NCBI GenBank assembly: GCA_025359105.1
Contig: JANYHK010000095.1
Coordinates: 1-64,000 of the forward strand
Length of the DNA stretch: 64,000 bases
Origin: Myxococcales bacterium
Lineage (GTDB): Bacteria; Myxococcota_A; Polyangia; Polyangiales; Polyangiaceae
Direction of reading: 5' to 3'
This document shows, one piece after another, positions 53,921-61,854 of this stretch (position 1 is the first letter of the stretch; each line of letters opens with the position of its first letter). The position numbers were made by a program, and so were the translations under genes. The notes under the pieces were generated by a model. That model saw only the letters and a program-made list of their open reading frames with translations. It was not told where the DNA came from and ran no database searches.

Positions 53921-55438
53921 ATGACCAATATTCCATCTTCCGCCCCGCCCATTTCGCCGCTAGCGACCCCTGGTGCGGTCGTCGGGGGTAAGTACCGGCT
54001 CGAAGGCATCATCGGCTATGGCGGCATGGGTTCGGTCTGGGCCGCGACGCACGTGGGCGTCGAGCGCGAGGTCGCGATCAAGCTCATCGCGCTGCAATAC
54101 GCCAAGTCGTCCGACGTGCGCCGCCGCTTCGACACCGAAGCCAAGGCGGTTGCCAGCCTGAAGAGCCGCCACGTCGTGCAGGTCTACGACAACGGCGAGC
54201 TGGCGGACGGGACGCCGTTCATCGCCATGGAGCTTCTTCGCGGCGAATCGCTCCACGGGCGCATCCACAAGGGGGGGCCGATCCCGCTTCCCGCGGCGGT
54301 GAAGATCGTCACCCAAGTCTGCCGCGCGCTGACGAAGGCGCACGCGGTCGGCATCGTCCACCGCGACATCAAGCCCGAGAACATTTTCCTGGCCCGCTCC
54401 GACGACGACGACGAAGAGATCGTGAAGGTTCTCGATTTCGGCATCGCCAAGCTGTCGGCGCCGGGAAGCCAGTCCTCGACGCAGACGGGTGCCTTGCTCG
54501 GCACCCCGCTCTACATGAGCCCGGAGCAGGCGCGCGGCCTCCGCACGATCGATCAACGGACGGACATCTACTCGCTCGGCCTCGTCACCTACACGATGCT
54601 CACGGGCAACCTCGCGTTCATGAGCGAGTCCTTCGGCGATCTCCTGCTGAAGATTTGCACGATGCCGCTCCCGTCCCTCGTCGCGAACGCGCCGTGGCTG
54701 CCAGAGACACTCGACGCGTGGTTCCAGAAGGTCTGCGCGCGCGAACCGCAGGATCGCTTCGCGACCGCGCAGGAGCTGGCCGAGGGCTTCGCTGCCGCGG
54801 CGGGGGCGAGCGTCCCGCGCCTCGCATCCGAGCAGCGCATCGGCTCTGCGGGGAGCACCGCCTTCGCGGCGACGGGACACGCGCCGCCGGGGTTCGTCGC
54901 GACCGGAAACGCGCCGCCGCCACGGCTTTCGGGGCAGCAGCTTCCGCAGGGTTCGCAGGCGCAATACTCGGGGCAGCTTCCGCAGGGTCCGCAGGCGCAA
55001 CACTCGGGACAGCTACCGCTACAGATGACGGCTTCGAGCCCGCAAGGACCCGGGCAGAGCCTCGTCTCCCCGATGACGATGTCCGGACCGCAACGGACGG
55101 GCCCGGGGGTCGCCGTGATGATGCTGGCGTTCGGCGGCGTGGCGATCCTGGCCGTCGTCCTCGTCCTCGGCTTCCGATGGGCCTCGAATCGGCGCGCCGC
55201 GCGCGACAGCCTGGACGCCGGCGTGACCGCCGCCGCCGTGGCAGCGCCCGCCCCGGTTCCGGCGCCACCCGCGCCGGTCGCGATCCCCGAGCCGACCCCC
55301 GCACCGCCGGTCGTCGTTGCGACGGTTCCGAGCGTGACCGCCTCCGCGCCGCCGCCCGAGCGCCCACGCGGGCCGTCTCCTCAAGGGCCCGCGGTTCCGA
55401 AGGCGCAGGGCAAACCAAAGGTGGACCTAGGGTACTGA
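53921..55438 (+). CDS. Transmembrane Ser/Thr protein kinase
   Basis: The product has 505 residues. The kinase domain (about 22-290) has loop GYGGMGSVW, Lys 54, HRDIKPEN (Asp 149), DFG (Asp 172) and SPEQARG: all present and the closest of the five to the standard PknB type. The linker (about 300-390) holds a SGQLPQGPQAQ-type repeat (about 337-365). A membrane helix (about 394-416) precedes 85 Pro/Ala-rich residues. It is the first gene of a four-gene operon with a TPR/PEGA protein, a lipoprotein and a membrane protein. Confidence 0.94.
   Translation: MTNIPSSAPPISPLATPGAVVGGKYRLEGIIGYGGMGSVWAATHVGVEREVAIKLIALQYAKSSDVRRRFDTEAKAVASLKSRHVVQVYDNGELADGTPFIAMELLRGESLHGRIHKGGPIPLPAAVKIVTQVCRALTKAHAVGIVHRDIKPENIFLARSDDDDEEIVKVLDFGIAKLSAPGSQSSTQTGALLGTPLYMSPEQARGLRTIDQRTDIYSLGLVTYTMLTGNLAFMSESFGDLLLKICTMPLPSLVANAPWLPETLDAWFQKVCAREPQDRFATAQELAEGFAAAAGASVPRLASEQRIGSAGSTAFAATGHAPPGFVATGNAPPPRLSGQQLPQGSQAQYSGQLPQGPQAQHSGQLPLQMTASSPQGPGQSLVSPMTMSGPQRTGPGVAVMMLAFGGVAILAVVLVLGFRWASNRRAARDSLDAGVTAAAVAAPAPVPAPPAPVAIPEPTPAPPVVVATVPSVTASAPPPERPRGPSPQGPAVPKAQGKPKVDLGY
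54929..55015 (+). repeat. 36-base coding tandem repeat in the kinase linker
   Basis: Two and a half units of about 36 bases encode SGQxLPQGxQAQ. The second unit differs from the first by only a few bases. It lies in the disordered segment between the kinase domain and membrane helix. Confidence 0.8.
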
Positions 55439-55475
55439 AGCTAGACCTCTGCAATGAGGTCGGATACGAAGAGGC

Positions 55476-56519
55476 GTGGTGGGAAAGAGAGTCTTGGGGG
55501 CGGCCCTCGTGGTCGTAGGGATACTGAGCGCTCGGGACGTAGGCGCGCAAGCGCCTGCCCCGCCGACACCCGAGCAGATCGCAGCAGCGCGATCGCTGGG
55601 GACGGAGGGGATCGAGGCGGCCGAGGCCGGTGACTGCGTCCGCGCGGTCGACCGGCTGACGCGCGCCGAAGCGCTCTACCACGCCCCGACGACGCTCGAG
55701 CGGCTCGGCGAGTGCCAGATCTCGCTCGGCAAGATCGTCGCGGGTACGGAGTCGCTCAACCGCGTGCTTCGCGAAACCATGCCCACGAACCCGCCGCCGG
55801 CGTTTCTCGCTGCGCAAGCGCGGGCGAAGAAGGCGCTCGAGGCGGCGCTGCCGAAGATCGGCCAGATTTACGTCCACGTCGACAAGCCCGCCGATGTCAC
55901 GGTGACGGTGCACGTCGATGGTGAGCTCGTCTCCGCGGCGATGCTCGACGTGGACCGCCCCGTCGATCCCGGCACGCACCGCGTGGATGCGAGCGCGCCG
56001 GGGTACCGCATGACGGAGAGCACCGTCACCGTCGCGCCCGGCAAGAAGAGCGAGGTGCTCCTCAAGCTGGAGGTCGACCCCAACGCGCCGGCTCCTGTGG
56101 TCCCGCCGCCGCCGGTCGCCCCCACCGTCATCGCTCCGCCGACGGACACCAAGCCCGCTCCCGCGCCCGCGCCCCCTCCCGAGCCTTCGTCTGGAAATCC
56201 GAAGCTGCCGGCGTACATCGCCCTCGGCGTCGGCGGCGTGGGCCTCGCGGTAGGGACCATCTTCGGCATCATGGCGCTCGGGTCGAAGTCGACCCTCGAC
56301 AGCGCGTGCGGCGCCGACAAGGGGTGCCCGGCCTCCGCGCAGTCGGACATCGATGCGATCGGAACACGTGCGACGATCTCCACCATCGGTTTCGTCGTCG
56401 GCGCCGTCGGCCTCGCGGCGGGCGGCGTGCTGTTCTTCACCGCGGGCAAGCCGACGCAGCCGAACGTCCGGGCGTGGCTCACACCCGGCTCGGCCGGTGT
56501 CGGGGGATCCTTCCAATGA
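55476..56519 (+). CDS. Exported TPR/PEGA protein with C-terminal membrane helices
   Basis: Start is GTG at 55476 or 55479; 347 residues. A signal peptide (cut near VGAQA, about 25) precedes two TPR-like helices (about 35-110; ALYHAPTTLERLGECQISLGK). A PEGA domain (about 128-195) has VTVHVDGELV and VDPGTHRVDASAPGYRMTE. After a long Pro-rich linker come two hydrophobic segments (about 245-268 and 297-318) with a two-Cys loop between. This matches the protein at 12772 in order and spacing. Its stop overlaps the next start (ATGA). Confidence 0.83.
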   Translation: MVGKRVLGAALVVVGILSARDVGAQAPAPPTPEQIAAARSLGTEGIEAAEAGDCVRAVDRLTRAEALYHAPTTLERLGECQISLGKIVAGTESLNRVLRETMPTNPPPAFLAAQARAKKALEAALPKIGQIYVHVDKPADVTVTVHVDGELVSAAMLDVDRPVDPGTHRVDASAPGYRMTESTVTVAPGKKSEVLLKLEVDPNAPAPVVPPPPVAPTVIAPPTDTKPAPAPAPPPEPSSGNPKLPAYIALGVGGVGLAVGTIFGIMALGSKSTLDSACGADKGCPASAQSDIDAIGTRATISTIGFVVGAVGLAAGGVLFFTAGKPTQPNVRAWLTPGSAGVGGSFQ

Positions 56520-57619
56520 GTCGCCCCATCCTCCTCGGCGCTGCGGCCCTCGCGGTCGCCGGCGCCGGCCTCCTCTCCGCGGTGGGCTGCAATGCCATCG
56601 TCGGCTCCGGCGACTACCACGTCGCACAAGACGCTTCGGTGGGTCCGGCCGGGGACACCGGGACGGACACGGCGCCGCCGCCCGACACGGCACCGCCGCC
56701 TGACACGGGGCCGGACGCGCCCGACGTCCGCGTGGACAGCGGGCCGACCTGCGGAACGGGACTTCCGACGGGCGATCCGGCGTTCCAGGGTGTCGTACGC
56801 GGCTGCGTGCTCCGCGCGGGGTGCGACCCGTTCTACAACTACTCGGTCTCCACCTGCATCTCGAAGAACGAGCTCGCGGCGATTCCCGGCACCGCGGCGC
56901 TCGCGATCGCGCAGAATTGCGCGGACGTCACCGCCGCCACGGGGCGCGGCTATACGCCGGCCGGAGGGCTGTGCCAGGGCATGCCCGCGGGCTGGCACTG
57001 TTCGGGGGCCAACGTCCTCTATTGCGGCACCAGCAATTCCGGCAGCTACCAGGACTGCACGAAGCGCGGCAGCAACGCCTGCGGCACGTACTTGGGCGCG
57101 GGCGATGCGGGCACGCAGGCGGATTGTGTCGTTCAGGCGACGGGCTGCTCGGGGGGCGAGGGCACCAGCAGCTGCATCGGGAACACGCTGGCCACGTGCC
57201 ACGCCGGCGTTGGCTACGGAGAGAACTGCACCTCCGTCCAAGCGGCGTGCAGCACCCAGGACAAGACTTGTTACTACAAGGGGGACACGTGCACGACGAC
57301 GGGCGTGGCGTGCGCGGGCAGCGTCCTCCAGGGGTGCTTCCCGGGCGGGGGCGTGCCGAACACGCTCTACCGCTACGACTGTGGCAAGGTCGGTCTGAGC
57401 TGCAACGCCGACACCACGGCGAACGCCGCGTACTGCTTGGCTCCTGGCTGCACCCAGGCGCAAGCGAAGGCGTGCGTGGAGTCGTGCAAGGACGCAAAGA
57501 CCGCGACCTTCTGCGTCGGAGGCGCCAAGCTCGACGTCGACTGCACGAAGTACGACACGTTCACCAAGTGCGGGACGTTCACGACGAGCTCCGGCGCGTC
57601 CGCCGTGCAGTGCTACTGA
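56516..57619 (+). CDS. Cys-rich lipoprotein
   Basis: The ATG at 56516 overlaps the upstream stop (ATGA); 367 residues. Signal peptide with lipobox SAVGC (Cys near 25). An Asp/Pro/Thr repeat follows (TAPPPDTAPPPDTG). The main body (about 75-367) has more than 25 cysteines in regular CxxxxxxC spacing, suggesting a disulfide-stabilised extracellular domain; no named family. Third gene of the kinase operon, translationally coupled to the TPR/PEGA gene, so it is likely to function with it. Confidence 0.77.
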   Translation: MSRPILLGAAALAVAGAGLLSAVGCNAIVGSGDYHVAQDASVGPAGDTGTDTAPPPDTAPPPDTGPDAPDVRVDSGPTCGTGLPTGDPAFQGVVRGCVLRAGCDPFYNYSVSTCISKNELAAIPGTAALAIAQNCADVTAATGRGYTPAGGLCQGMPAGWHCSGANVLYCGTSNSGSYQDCTKRGSNACGTYLGAGDAGTQADCVVQATGCSGGEGTSSCIGNTLATCHAGVGYGENCTSVQAACSTQDKTCYYKGDTCTTTGVACAGSVLQGCFPGGGVPNTLYRYDCGKVGLSCNADTTANAAYCLAPGCTQAQAKACVESCKDAKTATFCVGGAKLDVDCTKYDTFTKCGTFTTSSGASAVQCY

Positions 57620-57644
57620 CCGCGCGCGCTTCACGACGACGACC

Positions 57645-58538
57645 ATGACAGACGAAGGCAGCAAGACCCCGGGAGATCCCGAGACGGCATCCGACACCCC
57701 GAGCGCGGAGCCGGAAGCCGTCGTGCCCGCGCCCACCCGCGAGCGTACGGTGATGGGGCTCGGCGCCGAGCCACCCGCCGCGCCACCTGCGGAGACCCCG
57801 GCCGCGCCACCGGCCCGTGAGGCCACCGTCCTCGGAGTCGTCGCGCGTGAGAAGACCGTCGTTGGCGTCGGTGAGGAGCCGCCGGCCCCCGTGGCCCTCG
57901 TCGTGGCGCCCGAGCCCTCGAAGCCGGAGGCGACGACGACCGAGCCCACGTCGCCCATGCGCACTCCCCGCGGCGGCGACAAGCAAGCTGCCGAGACGCG
58001 CTCTCAGGAGAAGCGAGCGCCCAAACCGAGCCCGGAGCCGGAGGATGACAACGACGAGGCGCTGCCGAAGGAGCGCGGCGCGGGCGGCAAGGTCCTTGCG
58101 CTCCTCGCGCTGTGCGTGGCGGCGGGTGTCGCGTACGTGGAGCGGGACCGCATCTTTGGCGAAGGCGGGGGCCACGAGACCGCCGTCCCCGACGTGACAC
58201 CGTCGAGGACTCCGGTGGCACCGCCGCCCCCGCCGAGCGCGTCGGGCGCCCCCCTGGCGGTGGCCGTCGACGCGAATGGAGTCGATGCCGCAGGGGCCGA
58301 CGGGGCAACCGCCGCCGACGCCGCCGCCGATGGAGGTCGCGACGCGGGCATCGCAGACGCCGGGCGCGCCGACGCAAGCCGCGATGCAGGCAAGCCAGAT
58401 GCGCGCGCCCCCGACGCCGGCCGTGGCGGCGCCTCGCCCAGCGCACGTCCGGGCGGCGTCACCCCGAAGCCGACGCCGAAGCCGCCGACGCCGAAGCCCG
58501 CCACCAAGCCGAAGCCCGACAGCGACAACCCCTACTAG
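57645..58538 (+). CDS. Single-pass membrane protein with three TVxG motifs
   Basis: The product has 297 residues, mostly disordered. Three similar segments in the cytoplasmic N-terminal part read RERTVMGLG, REATVLGVV and REKTVVGVG (about 31-40, 57-66, 67-78). They look like phosphoacceptor Thr sites. A single membrane helix follows (about 145-160), then an Asp/Ala/Gly-rich periplasmic end with KPTPKPPTPKP. No domain recognised. It is the last gene of the kinase operon, so it is a candidate substrate of the kinase at 53921; inference. The stop TAG shares CTAG with the convergent kinase. Confidence 0.65.
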   Translation: MTDEGSKTPGDPETASDTPSAEPEAVVPAPTRERTVMGLGAEPPAAPPAETPAAPPAREATVLGVVAREKTVVGVGEEPPAPVALVVAPEPSKPEATTTEPTSPMRTPRGGDKQAAETRSQEKRAPKPSPEPEDDNDEALPKERGAGGKVLALLALCVAAGVAYVERDRIFGEGGGHETAVPDVTPSRTPVAPPPPPSASGAPLAVAVDANGVDAAGADGATAADAAADGGRDAGIADAGRADASRDAGKPDARAPDAGRGGASPSARPGGVTPKPTPKPPTPKPATKPKPDSDNPY

Positions 58539-60064
58539 CGAGGGTGGCGCCGCTTTCGCGGTGGTTTGCGCACCGGTCCCTTGCCCGGCTTCTTCGGCGG
58601 TCGTGGGTGATCATGGGGGCCGACCTTCGCCGCCGCCGCGTCGAGCGCGAGGCGTCGACCGGCGTCGAGCTCCTCGTCGCCCGCGTCGTCGTCGCCGCCG
58701 TCGTCGTCATCGTCACCCCCATCGTCGTCGTCGACGTCGGCGTCGCCGAGCGCAGCGCCGGCCGCGTCCTCGAGGGCGCCGGCGTCGGTCGTGACGGCCG
58801 CAGCCCCGTCGACTGGGCCCGGCATGGCCCCAAGCTCGCCACTCTGCCCGGCGGCGTTCGCCGCCGTGGAGGACGGCTTCGGCACGTAGAACGTCTCGTA
58901 GAGCTCCCGCGCGAAGATGCCGGCGTAGAGCAGGCACGTGACAAGTGGAATGCTCGACCGCCGCGCCCCACGCCGCCGCGCCGGTACCTCCGACTCCGAC
59001 CCCGACTCCGACTCCGACTCCGACGCCGACGCCGACACCGCCTCCAGCACACGCGCGGGCTTCGCCGACACCGGGGCCACCGGCTCGAGATCACCCTCCG
59101 ACAGCTGCTGCGTCGGCTCCGCCGGCAACATCGGCAGCGCAATGGGCGAGAACGCCGGGACTGTGGCCGCCTCGCCCGCGATCTCGAGCAGCGCCTTGTC
59201 CACGTCCGCGCGCATCGCGGCCGCGTCCGCGTAGCGGTCCTCGCGCCGAAACGCCAGCGCGCCGTCGATCACGCGCGCGAACCGCTCGGAGACCTTGGGC
59301 GCGACGCCGCGAATCGGCGGGGCAGGGAGCTTGGCCATCTTCGTGACCACCTCGACGGGGTTGTCCCCCTCGTGGATCCTCCTCCCGGTGATCAGCCGGA
59401 ATCCCGTGGCCCCGAGCGCAAACAGATCGGTCCGCCCGTCGATCTCGTCGGTGCGGCCCGCGGCCTGCTCGGGGGACATGTACGACGGCGTGCCGAGCGC
59501 GAGACCTGCTCCTGTCACGCGCTCGCCTTCAATGAGGCGGGCCAGCCCGAAATCGAGCACCTTGACCTTCGACTCGCCACTCTCCTCGTCGCGCGCGAGA
59601 AACAGGTTCTCGGGCTTCAGGTCGCGGTGGACGACGCCGTTTGCATGCGCGGCCTCGAGCACCTCGAGCACGGAGCGCGCGATCCCGAGGAACTCACGCT
59701 CGGTCACCGGCGGCGCCCGCTCCGCGCGGTCCTGCAGCGACTCGCCGTCGAGCAGCTCCATCACCAGGTAGGCCGTGCCGTCGTCCGGCCCCCCCTTCAC
59801 GATGTCGTCGTCGAGGACCTTCACCGCACCGCGATGCTCGACCCGATTCGCCGCGTACCCCTCGCGGAGGAAGCGCTCGCGGACCTGGGAGATCCGCGCG
59901 AGGTTCGCGTGGAGCAGCTTCACGGCCGCGCGCGCGCCGTTACGGTGGCGACCGGCGTAGACCGCCGCCATACCGCCCACGCCGATGAGGCGCTCGAGCG
60001 TCCACTTGTCGTTGAGGACGTCGCCGACTCGCGCCTGCGCCCGAACGTCCGCGTCGTCGGTCAA
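58535..60064 (-). CDS. Transmembrane Ser/Thr protein kinase with acidic tail
   Basis: Start is TTG at 60064; 509 residues. The kinase domain (about 18-285) has loop GVGGMAAVY, Lys 49, HRDLKPEN (Asp 148), DFG (Asp 171) and SPEQAAGRTDE, all present. The linker (about 342-360) contains a Ser-Glu dipeptide run encoded by hexamer repeats. A membrane helix (about 384-402) precedes an Asp-rich stretch (DDDDGGDDDDDGGDD) and a basic end (KKPGKGPVRKPPRKRR). It converges on the operon at 53921-58538, overlapping its last stop in CTAG. Confidence 0.92.
   Translation of the reverse strand: MTDDADVRAQARVGDVLNDKWTLERLIGVGGMAAVYAGRHRNGARAAVKLLHANLARISQVRERFLREGYAANRVEHRGAVKVLDDDIVKGGPDDGTAYLVMELLDGESLQDRAERAPPVTEREFLGIARSVLEVLEAAHANGVVHRDLKPENLFLARDEESGESKVKVLDFGLARLIEGERVTGAGLALGTPSYMSPEQAAGRTDEIDGRTDLFALGATGFRLITGRRIHEGDNPVEVVTKMAKLPAPPIRGVAPKVSERFARVIDGALAFRREDRYADAAAMRADVDKALLEIAGEAATVPAFSPIALPMLPAEPTQQLSEGDLEPVAPVSAKPARVLEAVSASASESESESGSESEVPARRRGARRSSIPLVTCLLYAGIFARELYETFYVPKPSSTAANAAGQSGELGAMPGPVDGAAAVTTDAGALEDAAGAALGDADVDDDDGGDDDDDGGDDDAGDEELDAGRRLALDAAAAKVGPHDHPRPPKKPGKGPVRKPPRKRRHPR
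58990..59042 (-). repeat. Hexamer repeat coding for Ser-Glu/Ser-Ala run
   Basis: On the minus strand the tract reads GGCGTC copies followed by GGAGTC copies, the same two hexamers as at 55-180. It encodes the linker of the kinase. The hexamer is in frame, so length changes do not destroy the gene. Confidence 0.85.
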
Positions 60065-60266
60065 GGGAGACTCCGAAGGTTGAGGAGCCCAATCTACCCG
60101 ATCCGCGCCCGGCGCGAGCCTCGCGCAAACCCGGCGCGCTTTTTCGCCTCACCCGTGGCGTAACTGCGCGTCGCGCAGGGCGCGCGCGCCTCTTTAGCTT
60201 CGAGATGGGCGCTGGCGCGAAGTCTGCAGCGCCTGTCCCGCTGCACCTGGAAAAGGGAGAACGAAT

Positions 60267-60527
60267 ATGTCGATTGTAGCCTGGATCGTGTTTGGCCTCA
60301 TCGCCGGCTTCATCGCCAGCAAGCTCGTCAACAAGAGCGGAGAGGGTTTCGTGCTCGACATCCTTCTCGGCGTCGTAGGCTCCGTCGTGGGCGGGTTCCT
60401 GTTCAACATGTTCGGAGCCGCTGGGGTCACGGGCTTCAACCTCTGGAGCATGTTGGTCGCGGTCATCGGCGCGGTGGTCGTGCTGACCGTCTACCACGCG
60501 ATCGCAGGGCGCCGCCGGCTCGCCTGA
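60267..60527 (+). CDS. GlsB/YeaQ/YmgE family membrane protein
   Basis: The product has 86 residues and three membrane helices (about 3-20, 30-50, 58-78). MSIVAWIVFGLIAGFIASKLVN and the glycine-rich ILLGVVGSVVGGFLF are signatures of the family known as transglycosylase-associated proteins, linked to stress responses in other bacteria. AAAAGGGAGA about 8 bases upstream of the ATG is a good ribosome site. A single gene with no obvious partners. Confidence 0.92.
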   Translation: MSIVAWIVFGLIAGFIASKLVNKSGEGFVLDILLGVVGSVVGGFLFNMFGAAGVTGFNLWSMLVAVIGAVVVLTVYHAIAGRRRLA

Positions 60528-60571
60528 CGACGACGACGACGACGACGACAAACAGAAGACAGAAGACAGAT
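60526..60571. repeat. GAC trinucleotide run and AGAAGAC repeat
   Basis: Eight to nine GAC units follow the GlsB-type gene stop, then two to three copies of an 8-base AGAAGACA-type unit. Non-coding; it separates this gene from the next. Confidence 0.85.
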
Positions 60572-60639
60572 CGCGTAGCGGCCTGCACGGGGGGGCGGGT
60601 CTCCGCCGTCGAGTTCGCTCAACCGAAAGGAGGACGACC

Positions 60640-61245
60640 ATGTGGCTGGAAGCCATCCTATCCAAGGGGGACCTCGTCGCCCTGCTGCCCCAGTTCGCGC
60701 CGGTGAAGATTCGCGTGGAGGGTGGCGGTGTCCTCGTGCTCGAGGAGCCCAGCGACGTTGCGCTGGTTGCCGACACGGGCCTCCGGTTCTCTTGCAAGGG
60801 GGAGATCCTCTGGCCCGTCCTTGGCATCAAGGTTCCGATGAGTCTGAGGCGGGCGACCGCGGTCGTGAGGCCGCGCATCGCGAAGACCGACGCCGGCGAC
60901 CGCCTCGTCTTCTCGCTCGAGATCGAGAAGATCGATTTCTCGGTGTTGCCCGAGCTCATCGACTCCAAGATCACCAAAAAGGTGAACCAGGCGCTGCTCC
61001 GCGATCACGTCGAGCTCATCTGGGACTTCAAGGACACCCTCAGCCACGAGCTCCCGCTCCCCGCGATGCTCGAGAACTTGGAAGCGCTCGGGCTCAAGGC
61101 GGCGTGGGGCGAGGTGCGAATCACCGAAGACGCGCTGGTGCTCGCGGTCTCGTTCCACGCGAGCGTGATCCGCTCACGTACCGGCACGCGCGAGGCGCCG
61201 GCGATCCCGGAAGAGGCCCCAGCCACGCCGGTATCCTCCATCTGA
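60640..61245 (+). CDS. Hypothetical protein, possibly lipid-binding beta fold
   Basis: The product has 201 residues; AAAGGAGG eight bases before the ATG is a near-perfect ribosome site, so good expression is likely. The sequence alternates beta strands (VKIRVEGGGVLVLEE, GDRLVFSLEIEKIDFS) with a helical segment (about 105-150). No signal peptide and no cysteine cluster. The pattern faintly resembles TULIP-type lipid-binding proteins; not a firm call. Function unknown. Confidence 0.6.
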   Translation: MWLEAILSKGDLVALLPQFAPVKIRVEGGGVLVLEEPSDVALVADTGLRFSCKGEILWPVLGIKVPMSLRRATAVVRPRIAKTDAGDRLVFSLEIEKIDFSVLPELIDSKITKKVNQALLRDHVELIWDFKDTLSHELPLPAMLENLEALGLKAAWGEVRITEDALVLAVSFHASVIRSRTGTREAPAIPEEAPATPVSSI

Positions 61246-61283
61246 CCGTCGTGCCTGTTGCCCGCGTCGCCCGCGCGCTCGGC

Positions 61284-61760
61284 TCAGCCGCCGTCGTCCC
61301 TGCGCAAGCGCCCACCGTCGGGCGACAGGTTTCGGCCGGTCGTCTCGATCTCCCCTTCGGCGTCGACGACGCCCTGCGAGTGCGCGCTGCCGAGGGCGAG
61401 GGGGGCGGGCGGCGCGATCGGCGCTCCCTTGGCGTCGCGCCACGTTCCGGGCGCGAAGAACAGCGTGCCCGCCTCGTTCCGTATGACCTGCCATGGCGAA
61501 TACGCTGCGCCGGCGGCCGCGGGCGCCCAGTAGCCCGACTTCCACGCCCACTTCCGCCCGCGCCACGCCCACTCTCCGTCTATCCACAGCGCTCCGGACA
61601 CGGGCATGTCCGGCACGGTCTCGACGCGCGCCGGGGGCGGTGGTACCGGAACCTCGAGGAGCTCCGACGACATGTGCGCGGCGTACGGCGGATGAGGCAG
61701 TCTCGAGCCGCATGCGAAGGTGGCGAGCAGGCCCGCTCCACCGAGCCAGAGACGCTTCAT
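61284..61760 (-). CDS. Small lipoprotein with WxxGxW-type repeats
   Basis: The ATG at 61760 gives 158 residues; an in-frame ATG at 61772 adds four. Signal peptide with lipobox ATFAC. The middle has WIDGEWAWRGRKWAWKSGYWA, the Trp/Gly pattern seen in YXWXXGXW-repeat lipoproteins. The tail (about 100-158) is less ordered. It is divergent from the Omp85-like gene, so may be co-regulated. Function unknown. Confidence 0.68.
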   Translation of the reverse strand: MKRLWLGGAGLLATFACGSRLPHPPYAAHMSSELLEVPVPPPPARVETVPDMPVSGALWIDGEWAWRGRKWAWKSGYWAPAAAGAAYSPWQVIRNEAGTLFFAPGTWRDAKGAPIAPPAPLALGSAHSQGVVDAEGEIETTGRNLSPDGGRLRRDDGG

Positions 61761-61854
61761 GGGTCGCGACATAGCACGCGGAGTGCCAGGGTTGGCGGGC
61801 GTGGTCCTGTCGTTGCATAGATGCCAGCCGATGCCCTCACGCGATACGATCGCC

